Shown: positions 10,401-23,900 of the stretch, piece by piece | Layout of the letters: each line of letters starts with the position of its first letter | Numbering within the stretch: the first letter of the stretch is position 1 | Assembly (NCBI RefSeq): GCF_028583425.1 | Contig: NC_072795.1 | Coordinates: 68,958,001 to 69,022,000, forward strand | Direction of reading: 5' to 3' | DNA length: 64,000 nucleotides | Origin: Eublepharis macularius | Taxonomy: Eukaryota > Chordata > Lepidosauria > Squamata > Eublepharidae | Notes under the pieces: model-generated | The model's database searches: none | Told to the model about the DNA's origin: nothing | What the model saw: only the letters and a program-made list of their open reading frames with translations | Program-made: the position numbers and the translations under genes

Positions 10401-13400
10401 TAAATCATGAGTTAAGTAAAAGGAATGCAAAGAAGCAAGCGCTGGGAAGGGACGTTTTTAGTGGAATAAGATCCTCTGCAATTCACTCTCATCTACATTA
10501 GCTCTGTAAGGCAGATCTCAGTTCCAAGAGGAATGGTAGAAGATAGGACAAATAAGCTCATCTTGACATTATGATTCCTAAAGGAACATGCAACAAAAAG
10601 GAATCAAGACCACTTGTTTCATTAGTGCAAGAGGAATAAATACCCATGTCAAAATTCAAGCTTACTTACCTTATTGCAATTGGAACTTTAAAAACATTAA
10701 ATGAAAAAAAGTTAAAAACTGGCATGTGAGAGTTTTGATGCTGATGCAGCCCTAGCAAGCCACAGAGGCAAACAGTAAGTTCACACTCTAGCATGCTACT
10801 ATAATAGGTTAACAATCACACATTCCATAAGGCAATAGTAGTGAATTCACTATCTGAGGCAGGACAACTCCCAATTTTCTACACACCATCCAGTGCTACA
10901 AAAAGCCTCTAAGAGAAAGGCAAAGGGAGATGTCTGAACAGTGTGCAAAAAAGGAACAACTGTATTACACTAAGAAGTTAATGTTTGTAAAGGCTCCCAA
11001 ATTCTGCACATCATAAATCAGATGCATCAATCAACCAACAGAATTTGATCCAAGAGCCCTTTATAGGAATGTGCAAGTTCAGCAATGGGGTGGCAGCTGA
11101 GGGGCATCACTTTGGAAAGACTAAGAACAGATCTCATCATCTGCTTCACATCCCAACCACCATCTTGCTCTATGTTTATTGATTTGTAATGGCTGGGTTT
11201 AGAGCAAACCATATTGTGTATGAAATTACCTAACCATAGTAAGAGCTAAACCATCAGCAGTCAGGTATGAGGGGATACATGGGTCCTGCCAGTGTGCTTT
11301 AAGCAAAAGAAAGGCAAATGGAGTAGTGGTGGTCAGCGCCGGATCTAGGGTTGCCTGCGCCCGGGGCAACCCTAGGCTGGGCACTCCCCGTGCCGCGTGA
11401 TGACGTCACTTCAGTGATGTCATCGCACAGGGCGGAACTGCGGAGGCAGTGTGTGGGGCTGGGAAGCCGCCCGCGCCATTCGCCTCCTCGCAGGCGAATG
11501 GCGCGGGCGGCCTCGCAGCCCCCTGCACTGCTTTCGCCTGCCCCGCAGGACAGGGGGCGGCCGGCTTGCCGCGAACCCCCTGCCCTGCAGGGCAGGCAAA
11601 AGGCAGCGCGGCCACCTGTGCCATTCGCCATCCTGCGGGGTGGGCAAATGGCTCAGGCGGCCCCGCAGCCCCCCGCGCTGTCTTTTGCCTGCCCTGCAGG
11701 ACGGGGTGTGCGGCAAGCCAGCCGCCCTGTCCTGTGGGGCAGGCGAAAGGCAGCGTGGGGGGCTGCGAGGCTGCCCGCGCTGCTGCCTGCGCCCTCTGGC
11801 TGCTGGCAGCTGCTCCTGGCGCCCCATCCCTGGTGGCGCCGGGGGCAGACTCCCCCCCTGCCCCCCTCAATCTGGCCCTGGTGGTAGTACGGAGTGGAGA
11901 AGAGAAAGATACTAATGGCTGAGAGATCTGACTTCCTTAGAGTCACTTTATAAGGCCACAGCAGGGATGAGATTTTACAGGACTCCCAGACTACTCAAAC
12001 ATATTATCAGAATAACTCCAAATGGATACTTGATACACGGAACGGGAGGAATCAAGGATATCTGACATGGTAGCAGCAATGCTATTCCTTTGTGTGTCAC
12101 AGTAAGGGGTCTACTTGGCCCTTAATCCAACAAACTACACAAATACAAAGAACTTTCAACTTATGTCCAAATTGCTTGTTATAGCAGCTGCTTTGGAGAA
12201 GTTGGTTCCTTCTCTGCTGTTTGATTTTTTTATTTGTATTTTTCTGCCACAGATCAGCAGGATACTTGTTAAAATCCAAGCCTATTTGCTTTATTAAAGT
12301 TTAATGACAAGCATTTCTTTTATGAAAACAAATGGTTGCCAGGAAGCAACCACCAGGAAGGAGTTCACAGAGCCCAGTAAGAATGGGAGGCAGTTTTGTT
12401 GTTACTTTAATTCAGTGAACAGTTCTTGGGGATTTAAATACCCTCCTACAGTGCTGGGAATCTAAAACATCAGCCTTAAGGCTGAAGCAAAACCATTGCT
12501 TGCCAATTTTTTTTCTCTTTTCTGTTCAGAGGTAATGAAAGGCAAAGACTTTTGTTAAAGAGACAGAGATTTAAATACTGGTGTTCAACCTTTGCTACTA
12601 ACACAAATAAGATTTTTAAATAAATATGTACATTTGGGCCAGATTTGCATCTGATGTGGATATGCATAACTTGATCTGCACTGGAGTCATTCAAATTTAC
12701 TCCAGGTGCATATCTGGCACATGAACTTACTCTCTGCATGTTATGAGCCTTTTATAAACAAAATTTCTATTTAACCAGAAGCACAATAAGAGACAGAAAT
12801 CTTATGCTATTGAAAAACAGCCCACATCTCAAACAAGCAGTTCCTTTATGTACAACTCTGATCCTAATTAGAATTTTGGACATGGAGCCCCCCTCACACC
12901 CACCCTCAAGTTTTGCTCTGAAGTGGCTGAAAATATCCAAGAAGAGGAGGGATGTGTAATACAGAGCAGATGTCTGCATTCTTTTGACAATTTCCTACAA
13001 CAAGTTCCATCTATTTAATATGTTGAGATTAATTTATCTTGCCATTGACTAAGTTCAGAACCACTCAGGCCTGTCACTCAACTGATGAATTGTCTGTGAA
13101 GAGTCTCCCAGGTTCCAACATAGCTATCTAACAAAGCTTTGAGAGTTTGCAAGTTGGAGCCATTATTAAGTCACATCTTTCAGCGGACATGCAACTTTAA
13201 TAAGCTTGCTCCCCTAAGCAAACACTGACACATTTAGTCACTTACTTATGTACTTAAAGCTTGGCATACTTCATTCAGTTTTCTGACAAACTCGACTTTC
13301 ACTGGCTTTATGATAGTCCTATGCCTCATGATCACGGACAAAAAGCTCAGGTTTTCAAAGTGGTTTTATGATTTATGTGTGTAGGTCTTGTTGTCTCCAT

Positions 13401-14889
13401 GTGGGAATGGTTATGCAAAAGCCTGTTATTTCATTCATTATTGTGTTGCTGGATTAGCAGTTAAGTGATTTATGGTGCCTCCATAATAAGACACCATTAC
13501 TCACTTGGTCAGTGGAGGTATTGGGTCCACACTGCCTAATTAGTGACACCAAAGAATCCACAGTTTCCAGTTCCTGCTGATAGAAGTTCTGAGTTTTGCT
13601 CCCCGATAGGAAGTCCATTATTTTTTCACTTAGTATAGTGATGGAACCCAACAGGCCTGCTGAACCTTGACCACTATTGGCAAAGAAAAGTTAAAATTAG
13701 ACATGAAGATTATACTGAAGACTGACTAAAATTTTGTATTTAAGTTTTCCAGCTCTGCTGAACACCACTCAACCATTATAATCAGTATTAGCACAGAACC
13801 TTGCAATTGTTTAAGATCTTCTGAACCCAACCATAACTGACAGCTCTGGGACCCAAAATTACTGTGGATGTGCCTGGAGTTGACACCATATCCTCCCTAC
13901 TTGCAGAGTTACAAAGCATCAGAACATTAAGCTTAATGAATGGTCAGAAGCTACAGAAAACGACTTAATTGCAGATGCTGCATGAAAAGTTTTCAAGCTC
14001 TTCTTAGTCCATTTACACCTTAACTAGGGCACCTGAATCCCAGGAATGGGGTTTTTGGATTAGTTCAGTGGCTGAGGGTGACTGCAGCACAAGTGAAGAA
14101 CGTAAGGGATGAATTCCTGTCACCCTGCCAGCATAATGGTGATCCTCACATCCAAGGTGGAAAAGAGATCATACACGCGCACAGATACACAGTTTCATCA
14201 CTGCAAATACCCCAAGAACTGTGATACTGGAGCAAGGTTGCAATACAGTGTTATCTGGAGTGCCTGGAGTTCTTGCAAAATGAAACATTAATAGTGTTGT
14301 AATTCCCACTGGCATACATAAGCACTGTATGTTGCAGATTGTATTCTTACTAGAGTAAGGTGTCCTTACTCCTTATGGTGTCCTTACTAGAGTAGGCCAG
14401 ATCTCTTTTACTGATAGTCAAAGGTTTTAATAATATTTCACCACAGTGCTCAAGTCATAAGACACACTAGTTGCACAGTCCCATAGGACAGCCACTTTCA
14501 AAGGAAAATGTTTATGTCTCAGCTTTGACTCTGGCACACACCTACTTTTCAAGAAAACATGCACTTCAGAATGCTTGGCATCTCATATTCACTGACCTCT
14601 GTCTCTCTTCTGGGAGCTGAAATGTCTGATCATAAATCTCTCGGTATAGATGAAGGAGCTCCAGCATCCTTGAAATCTGAGCATCACAGATTGGATCATC
14701 AACTTTATCTGAACAGATATGAGGGAAGCACAAGCATATTAACATCTGAGTTTCTAGGAGTAAAAACTTGTCAGTAGTTTTATATGATGAATATATCAAA
14801 AGCCCTTTTATCTATAACTCTGAATGTCTGAGTTTACCATGTCCTGTATGGAACCCCTTAGTGAGCCAGTGTTGTGTAGTGGTTAGAAA

Positions 14890-14925
<36 letters not shown>

Positions 14926-17900
14926 AAAACATTCGATTTATATACCACCCTTCAGGACAACTTAATGCCCACTCAGTGCGGTTTACAAAGTATGCCATTA
15001 TTATCCCCACAACAAAACACCCTGTGAGGTGGGAGGGGCTGAGAGAGCTCCAGAGAGCTGTGACTAGCCCAAGGTCACCCAGCTGGCTTCAAGTGCAGGA
15101 GTGGGGAATCAAATCCGGCTCTCCAGATTAGAGTCCTGCGCTCTTAACCACTACACCAAACTGGATCTCCAGATATCTGGTATCTGGGAGACTTGAGTCT
15201 GAATTCCCACTCTGACATGGAAGCTTGTAGAGTGACTTTAAGTTAGTCACCCACATTCAGTCTAACCCACCTCACAGGGTTTTTGTGAGGAAAAATGGAG
15301 AATCACTTATAATCCTCATTGGGAGAAAGGAAGAATATAAATGAAGGAAATAAAACAGTAGGGCTGCACATGATATGTGTGTCTATGCAAGTGTTTGCAT
15401 TTGGAGCTGAGCTTGTGGTTTGCTCCTAGAAAGTAGGGAGAGACCTGTTGCCTTGCTCAATGAATTGTGCAGGCTTATGCCACCCCCCCCCCCTTCTGGC
15501 TGCTGTATATGGTAAAATATAGGGTCATATCCAGTACTATTGTAAGTGTGGGGATCAGAGACTCTACGTGACTCAGGTATGATAAAACCGTCACAACTAA
15601 AGACTCTTGGTATGGCTTAGATGACTGGCTGGATAAAAATGCGTACTGTTGAATAAGTAGCTGCTCACAATATGTGGAGGCGTTGATTTCTCGCTTCTGT
15701 CTATAGATTCTAATGCAACCACGGACTCTAATTACATCACCAATATCCAGTCTACTTTTCAGCCGAATCACTTCTTGGAGCGTCCTCATCTGTTCAACTA
15801 GATCCAGGCTACTTGAGGTACTAGGATAAGATTCAAAATCTGTGACAGAAGAAATATAACTTAGTTGGCACTGTTTTATGAATGGCACAAAGCATTTTTA
15901 TCTCTCTCATGATGGATATTGCCCACTATACTGCAAGTACTGAAAGCAACATCTCAGGTAGTATGTTATTCTTATGGCTGCAAGAGCATGAAGAGGAGGA
16001 TCCAATCTCCCACAAATGAACGGAGTTCATGAAAATATCTATTTCCTGTCTTCCCCCATCAGTCCCATACTTCCTCCTGTAAAGCCTCTGTAGAGGGCTA
16101 GGGGACCCTTCCGAAAATGTGTTCTATAACACAGGGGGTTGCAGCAAAAGGGGGAAACTGGACGAAAAAAATCACCCTGTTCTCACTCCTGTGTGAACTA
16201 TGGAGCTTGCTCCACTTGCTCAAGAGTGGCACTGGTGTCATTTAACAGGATTGCACTTACCTCTAACTGTTGTTCATCGAATGGTCTTCTGTGCAGTCCC
16301 GCACTGGGGACTGCACACATGCAGGCATGCCATAGAGAAGATTTACAGAGCTTTCTAGAAGACTAGAAGTGACCCTCCTCCCTTTGGCACTTTCTTGCCC
16401 AAAACATCACATGATGAGGTGGGATGCTGTTCTCTTCATAATAAAGAGTCTAGTAGCACCTTTAAGACTAACCAACTTTATTGTAGCATAAGCTTTTGAG
16501 AGGCACAATTCTCTTTGTCAGATGCATGGAGGGTGTGAAGAAACTGGCCGGAGATATATAGGTGGCCGGAGGGAAGGGGGGAGAGGGTGCAGGGAGTAAG
16601 GGCCATGTACATGTAAATGAGTTACACAACGTCATGAAAGAGGTGGAATGCACAATCCAGGCTGGGTGTGACCCCTTCCCCTCCATGTCAGAATCTGAAT
16701 AGAATGCCTGAAGGCAGTTAGTTTTGGTAATGAGATAACCATTCATAGAGCCAAAACACACGTTAAGAAAAACCTAGGTTCAGCACGTGTTCTCTTACCT
16801 CAAGGTTTGCCGGGATCTGTAGGAGTCCTGGAAGCTTAAAGTAGGCGTCCTGGAAGCTTAAAGATCTGTAGGGGTCCTGGAAGCTTAAAGTCCTGGAAGC
16901 TTAAAGGATCTGTAAGCGTCCTGGAAGCTTAAAGGCGTCCTGCAAGCTTAAAGCTTAAAATACAGGCGCCTGTATTTCCCTTTCCCTTTTTGCTGCTCTG
17001 TAAATGCTAAACTTTAAGCTTCCAGGACGCCTACAGATCCCAGCAAACCTTGAGGTAAGAGAACACGTGCTGAACCTAGGTTTTTCTTAACGTGTGTTTT
17101 GGCTCATAGTCTCTATTCATGAATCTGACAAAGAGTGCGGTGGCTCTTGAAAGCTTATGCTACAATAAAGTTAGTCTTAAAGGTGCTACTGGATTCTTGA
17201 CTATTATCTCATCACAACAACCCTCCGTTTCTCCATGACACTTTGAATCCCAGTTTGTAGAGAGGAAACAAACTACCATACGACCAAGTGCCTGCATTAA
17301 GTTGTTGCAGCAAACTGGGAACTTCAGTGTTCAATCTACTTGATATGAGGGGAAGGGAATGTGCAATCATGACAATAAACTTCAAACATACAGATCATGA
17401 ACACAGATTAGTCTCGTCTTCTGAATGTGCCCATAGTGGCAAAAATTGAACTGCAGACTGTCCTGATGTATAGTGCAGTGTCTTATAGCCACAATGCTAC
17501 ATTGGCTCCTGAATAAATATTTAATCATAACCTGGCATTACATTTAAAAGTACCCTATTCATATCAGTTGATAATTTAATGTTGGTCCTCTCAGCTTTTA
17601 TTCTCACCACCTAAAATACATCTTCCTCTCAACATGTGACCCATACATATATCATACAAATACCCAACACTGGCACTTTCCATTTCATGCAGCTGGTGAT
17701 GTAGACTTTGCCCATAAAATCTTATGCCACAACAAATTTGGTTGTCTTCAAAAGTGCCACTGGACCTTGCTTATGCTACAGTCACAACGGTACTAGTCTT
17801 CTGCATTTCAAACTTGAATAAAGAAAATCCAAGCCCTCAACAAAAATAAAAATCCCTGGCAAGGCTCCCCTCTCAATAAGGGAGCCTTAATATTATACAC

Positions 17901-20900
17901 TGCAAAAGAGCAGTCTTTCGGTACCTGCCATGATATGAACACATTTTGACAGAACTTCATGCTTATTCAATTTCTGAAATTTAGTTTTTGATCCTTGGCT
18001 GCATGGACTTCAGTTGTAGCAGTTTGGGGAAATTACTTGTCAGAACAAATACTCAGACAAAGTATGATGTTAAGGACTCTGTCTCTTCTGTGCATTTAAA
18101 TTGTTCATTAGAATTTAGAACTGAGCCTATGATAAATTAGAAATGACTTGTACATTAAATCTTATCTTTCAAACAACAATGGTCAGATTTTTGCTCGTAT
18201 AACATCAATTAAGGTTTGACTTCTAATACATTAGCTTGTACTCAAAGTTTAATTTGACCTCAATTGTATATTAGTATGTTTTTCCAGCTCTTTTCAGTGT
18301 GCCAAGAGGAAAAACTGCAACATTTGCTTAAACATAGCCATTCTTTTCCAATGCTGAGAGTAGCTGAGGCAACAAAACCAAACTTAAAAAGTCTATAAAA
18401 CCAAATTTAAAAAGATACTTCAAGAAATGCTGTCTCCCACCATGCAACCTACTGAAGCAGCAACGAATGCTGGCCATGTTACACAATAGGGAGTTGTGGG
18501 TAGCACGAGAAAGCCACCTGCACTGAAACCCTGAGAAATCGTTCTTTTTTTCCTTTTTCTAATACAAAGCCCCAAAGATGTGCTGGGATCATCTAACTCC
18601 TGGGAATGGCATACAGAAGGCACACAGGTTGATAAGAAGTGCTGGGGAGGAGTCACGATGCCTGCTGAAACCAGTGGCATCAGGAAATATAGTTGTGTGG
18701 TCCTGGAGGAAAAAATTAGGTTACTAGGCAGGAAGTTAAAGGCTAGGAGGACCTCAAAAGTAAAGTTCTTAGAATTGCTACCAGTTCCACACAGAGGGCC
18801 AGCTAGAAAAGCACAGATCAAAGTTCTCAACGTGTGAATGAGGAAGTGATGCTGGCAGGAAGAGTTTAGATTTGTCAGGCACTGTGGAGCTTTCTGGAAA
18901 AGCTGGACCTCCACAAAAGAGATGGACTTTACTTGAACAAAAGGTGAACCATACTACTGGAGCTTATCATCAAAAAGGTGCTAGGGCAGTTTTTAAACTA
19001 ATCCCAAGGGGAATGAATGTCAGCAGAAGCAGGGAAGCCTCCAGTTTGGGACAACTCAGTCCAAAGGGATGATAGTGTAAATGCTCAGGGCATTATTGGT
19101 AGGAACTTGGGAGTGAGAGTAAAGAAGGGCCATGTGTGGAGACAAATGGGCTGAAAGAGGTATGGGTTGATGGAGGGTTGATGAACTCTCCAAAAGAACG
19201 ATTATGGGTAGACATACTAGGCCCTAAAGGGGGAGGAGTCAAGATGGTGACCAGAGCAGTCACCTTGAAGTGACACTCCTGCCTACATTGTGTTTTTAAA
19301 ATATTTGTTTTATCCTGAGCAGTGAGTCTTGACAAAGTACAGCTGGCTTAAAGCTTTCAGAGTGATGGGGAGAAAATTATTACCCTTTTCAGTTTGTGAA
19401 GAATCAGAGGTCTCTTGACTCAACATCTGCAAGACCAGCCTTCCACCTGGTGGCTATAAAGGCAAGTAAGGAACCCTGTACTAACCTGGAGAACAATTAT
19501 ACAATTAATAGCACCAATCTCTAGGCAATTGAAATCTGAGAGTCTAAACTGCTTGGTAGCTTCTGTGCTGAAACAGAACTACAGAGGGAAGCCTTTGTGA
19601 ATCCCCTCCATGAGAGGCGGCTTCTGCAGAGTCCGCAGTGCCATTATTTATGCCTTGGGTGCTGCTGGTGGAATCCCCCTCTTGCTTTTGTTCCTGTTCC
19701 TCTGGGAATATTAGAGCTGGTGGCAAGCTTATGTGATTATTGGAAGCTGGGAAGGGGAAAGGAGGAGAAAAGAACTGTACTACTCCAAGGTCCTAAGAAT
19801 GCCTGAAAAGTGTGAGTGTACTATCTCCCACCTGATCTAACCCTTGAGGCTGATCTCATGATGGAGAAGGAAATAAGAGAGGTGACTTAAGCAGAAAAAG
19901 TTGTAACTTCAACTACCCTCACATTGACTGGGTATACATGTGCTCGAATCATGCTGTAGAAATGAGGTCCCGAGATATCATAAATGGCTGTGCACTGTAA
20001 CAGCTGGTCATATAGCCAGCCAGAGGGGTAGTGATCTTGGTTCTGAGCAGGAAAGACCTGGTGGGAGATATTGTGGCACCAACTGGGAACAGAGACCTCA
20101 GTGCTATTAAGCTCAGCTTTCATGTAAATAGAAAATTACTCCTAAAGTCCAAAACCGAAACATTTGCTTTCAAAAGAGGGAACTTCACAAAAATGAAAGG
20201 ACTAGTTAAAAGGAAGCTGAAAGGGAGACTCAAGAGAGTAAAATCCTGAGAGGATGCTTGGAAGCTATTTAAAACCACACTAACTGAAGCCCTGATAGAA
20301 CACTGCCTAGTTCTCCAGCCTCTTATAGAAAAGTATTGTACCAAAGGGACATCCTCTCTGTATGCAGCCTTTGTGGACCTAAAGGCTGCATTCGACTCTA
20401 TTTCTAGAGCTAAACTGTGGGATAAATTGGAGGCATCTTCCATTGACAAAAAGCTCTTATTTTTAATTCGCTCTCTTTACACCCATACTTCTCTTAGAGT
20501 TAAATACAGCAAAATGGCCCATCTCACAGAACCCATTAATACTCTGAAGGGAGTCAGACAGGGCTGCCTTCTTGCACCTCTACTGTTTATATTTTACATA
20601 AACGACATGGTAAGCCTTTTCAATGTCACTGACCATCACCCTCCAAAATTGGCACATCGACATATCTCCATCTTGCTATATGCAGATGATGCCGACATTC
20701 TCTCTAGGACCTCAGTCGGGCTAAGAAGAGTTCGTCATAGTCTTTCTCTGTATTGCGACTCTCAACAGCTTGTGATTAACTATCAGAAAACTAAGGTCAT
20801 GTCCTTTGGTAAGCACCCCAAACAAAGAATCTGGGTGATTAATGGCCTAAGGTTAGAACAAGTTAATTCCTTTAAATATCTAGGGATGGTTGTGCAAGCC

Positions 20901-23900
20901 TCAGGGTCCAGAATACCCCATTGTGACTATGTTGCGGATAAGGGAGAAAGATCAGCTCTCAACATCATCAAGTTTCTCTGCACCAAGGGTGGCCATTTCT
21001 CACCAGCTGCCCTTAAGCTTTTTCAAGCAAAGACACTCTCTCAACTACTATACGGGACCTTCCTAGGTCCACCTGTTTCCTGTTTTGCCCCTCTCGAACG
21101 GGTGCAATCAAAGTTTTTGAGAGCAGTCTTGCAAGTTCCCAGATGTATATCAAATTCTATGATCCGCCTGGAAACTGGGGTGCTAAAGGTTGCTGCCAGA
21201 CTATCACTTCCTTCTCTCTTCCTCTGGCTTAAAATAAATCTACATTCTCGCGGCCTTCTTCCACTCATTCTGCTAGATGACTTTCAATCCAGCTGGCTGA
21301 AAGCTACCCAAGTGACAATTGCACAGCTTGGATTCTCCTCTTCAGTTCTCCTTCAGATGGGTGGAGACTTAGCCAGACAAGCTTTGAGGCAGAGAGTTGA
21401 AGATACTGAATGGCAGATACTAAATGGCAATCTGATATTTCTAGATCTCCCACCTAGATTGTAGCACCTCACAAACGCTACCTTTCTACCCTAGCTCCTT
21501 ATTTATACATGATGGAAAATAACAACCAAAGAAGAGCTTTCATCCTGGCTAGATTTTCCACTCTGCCATCTGCAGTCATCGAGGGCAGATACTGTAAGAT
21601 CCCTTGGGCACAGAGACTATGCCCATGCAACAGTGGTAAGACAGAGACAATGGCCCGCCCATATGTTCTTTTGCTGTCCTTTCTATAATGTGATCCACAC
21701 TGTGCATATCCTTCCGTTACTGGAGCGTTCTACTGACACTTCTGAGTTGGTCAACATAAATAGGCTTCTGTCTGATGAAAGTACGGAGACCACTCGGCAG
21801 GTAGCCAAGTTTTGCTCCCAAGCAATTAAACTTCGATCTTCTCACATCTTGCCTGGCAATATTGATGAAGAATTGATTGTAATATCTAACGTCATCTTAG
21901 CCATACTTTGTCTGGAGTTGTGCAAACCCTTATCTCCACGTATAGTAAGTCCTGATTTAAATTTTTAGATCTTAGTTGGCATATTCTGGCCTTTTAGTAG
22001 CATTGCACTAGTATGTTTTAGTTTTTGATTGGTCCTGATGGACTTCTTTTAATTTTGCAAGTTAGTGTTTGTTATGAAATTATGTATCCACATATAGACT
22101 TGTTACACTCTTGCTGTATTTTATATATGCTATATTCTAGTCGCTTTTATCCCATTCCTCTCTGGTTGCTGACTGTAATAAAGAAAGATGAGACCCTGGG
22201 GTTGTAGCAATGGAAATGTGGAACCAATGTGCTGCAGCAGTGAAAAGGGCAATCTCTATCTAGGGATTATTACAAAAGGAAATGAAAATAAAACAGCCAG
22301 TACTATGATGCCCCAGTATATATCTATGGTGAGGCCTGATTTGAAATATTACATGCAGTTTTGGTCACCATTTTTTAAAAAACCTTGCAGAGCTGGAAAA
22401 AGCACAAAGAAGGGCTACCAAGATGATTAAGGGGTTGGGGCACCTTTCCTATGAAGAAAGACTGAAAACTTTGAGATTTTTCAGTTTAGAAAATAGATGA
22501 CTAAGGGGGAATATGATAGAGGTTTATAAAATTAAGCATGGGGTAGGAAGAGTGGACAGAAAGAACTTATTTCCCTCTCCCTAAACACTAGAACCCAAGG
22601 GCATCCAATGACGTTGAAGGTTAGTAGATTTAAGATGGACACAAGTGATTAAAATGTGGAACCTGCTGCCGAAGGATGTAGTGATGGCCACAAGCATAGA
22701 CAGCTTTAAAAGGGGATTAGACAGATTCATGTAGACTTGGTCTATCAGTGGCTATGGTGACTAAAGGGAACCTCCATATTCAGAGGCAGTAAACCTCTGA
22801 ATATCAACGTCAGGAAGCAATTTCAAAGGAAGTCCTTGGCCTATATGCTCTGTTGCTGGTGGCATCTTGAGTACCTCGAGCCCCTATGAGAGACAGAATG
22901 CTGGACTAGACATCCAGCAGGACTTCTTTATGTTCTTATGATCCATTTATGATCCCTATCTAGATGGAACCAAGAATGCTTCATTTGGAAACAGAAAAAA
23001 TAATACAACTCACATATACTACTATCTACATATTGATATAACCAGAATGGGAGGTGAAATGTATGGTCGAAAAAAGAAAAACAGATCAAGATACTCATAG
23101 AGAGGGAAGGTAAAAAAGAAGATGCCAGGGGCTGCTGCTATACGCAAAACAATCTAAGGAGCCTCAGATTAATAGGGATGAATTGGGAGGTACAGCTATT
23201 TGCAGCAAACTCTTTTCACCAACTTTCTTTACCACAGTAGGGAGAATATACCAGGAGCAGCTCTTTTTTCAGCTCCAGACTACAGATTTAATCAATCAGG
23301 CAGGAGCAAGTAGCAGTTGACTGTCAACAAAGAGAACTTAGATCTTATTGGTACTCACAAAGCTAAACCAGTATAAGCAACACAAGAAAACGAGAAAACA
23401 TCTCAAAATGACCCTGTTTGATCTAGGTACTAGAAAATAATTTGAAGTCTAAAGCAGAAGACAAGCAAAAGTTAATAATATGGTGAAAACAGTCAAACTA
23501 ATGCAGCTACAGATCTGTGTTACCTGACAAGGACTTCTGTTCCACCACAGGATTTTTCCAACAGATACAGCTTATAACTCCTGTGCCATCGTCCACTAGA
23601 AGATAATAGCAACCATTTGTCAATATGGTGATTTTGCCATTCCAAAATGCAAAGGTACAGAATTCAAACTTTTCATTTTGCCAGTTTGCAAACTGTCAGT
23701 CTTTTTGCTGGCCCATTCTACATTTCAAAATGGACCACACACAATTGCTCACCCCCTAAATTCTTCCTCTTAGAGGTCTGTCTGATGGTGATGGATTAAA
23801 GGAGAGACACACATTTCAAGAGATGGGGAAGATGATCTAAGACAGCAACTGTCTGGGGCTAAAGAGTCGTTTCAGGGAAAGAAAGGAAGGGGTTAACATT

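Larger units (their letters stand above)
5024..13504 (-). other. STN1: STN1 intron 7 (8.5 kb)
   Basis: Holds a tRNA-type SINE (5387-5650), a DIRS-like remnant with an inserted SINE (5660-8345), a GC-rich hAT-like MITE (11334-11880) and otherwise anonymous sequence. In 8346-11333 and 11881-13504 I see no exon or intact repeat. GTGAGT donor on the exon 7 side and CACCCAG acceptor on the exon 8 side. Confidence 0.75.
14709..15668 (-). other. STN1: STN1 intron 5 (960 bp) filled by a SINE-in-SINE nest
   Basis: GTGAGC donor and ATCTGTTCAG acceptor. Roughly half the intron is a Sauria-type SINE in plus orientation (14861-14890 and 15165-15355) split by a family B SINE in minus orientation (14891-15164). 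A poly-C run sits at about 15483-15492. Confidence 0.75.
15840..23523 (-). other. STN1: STN1 intron 4 (7.7 kb)
   Basis: Contains a DIRS-end-like fragment (16260-16435), the nested foldback repeats (16446-17198), CR1 pieces and the R4-like LINE (18570-22943). The stretch 17199-18569 holds only a short relic of the foldback family near 17720-17770. The stretch 22944-23523 holds nothing recognised. Confidence 0.7.

Noticed and set aside
11351..11922. Several overlapping 100-180-codon open frames on both strands
   Set aside because: They fall entirely in the GC-rich MITE, where stop codons are scarce. Frames are open on both strands and the peptides are low-complexity Ala/Pro/Arg.
15475..15888. 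Single 137-codon minus-strand gene at this position
   Set aside because: Only 15669-15839 is conserved (STN1 exon 5). The rest of the open frame is intron on both sides.
16825..16953. CRISPR-like array of 17-bp repeats
   Set aside because: Units are short, irregularly spaced, overlap each other and sit in a eukaryotic MITE. There are no spacers of uniform size.
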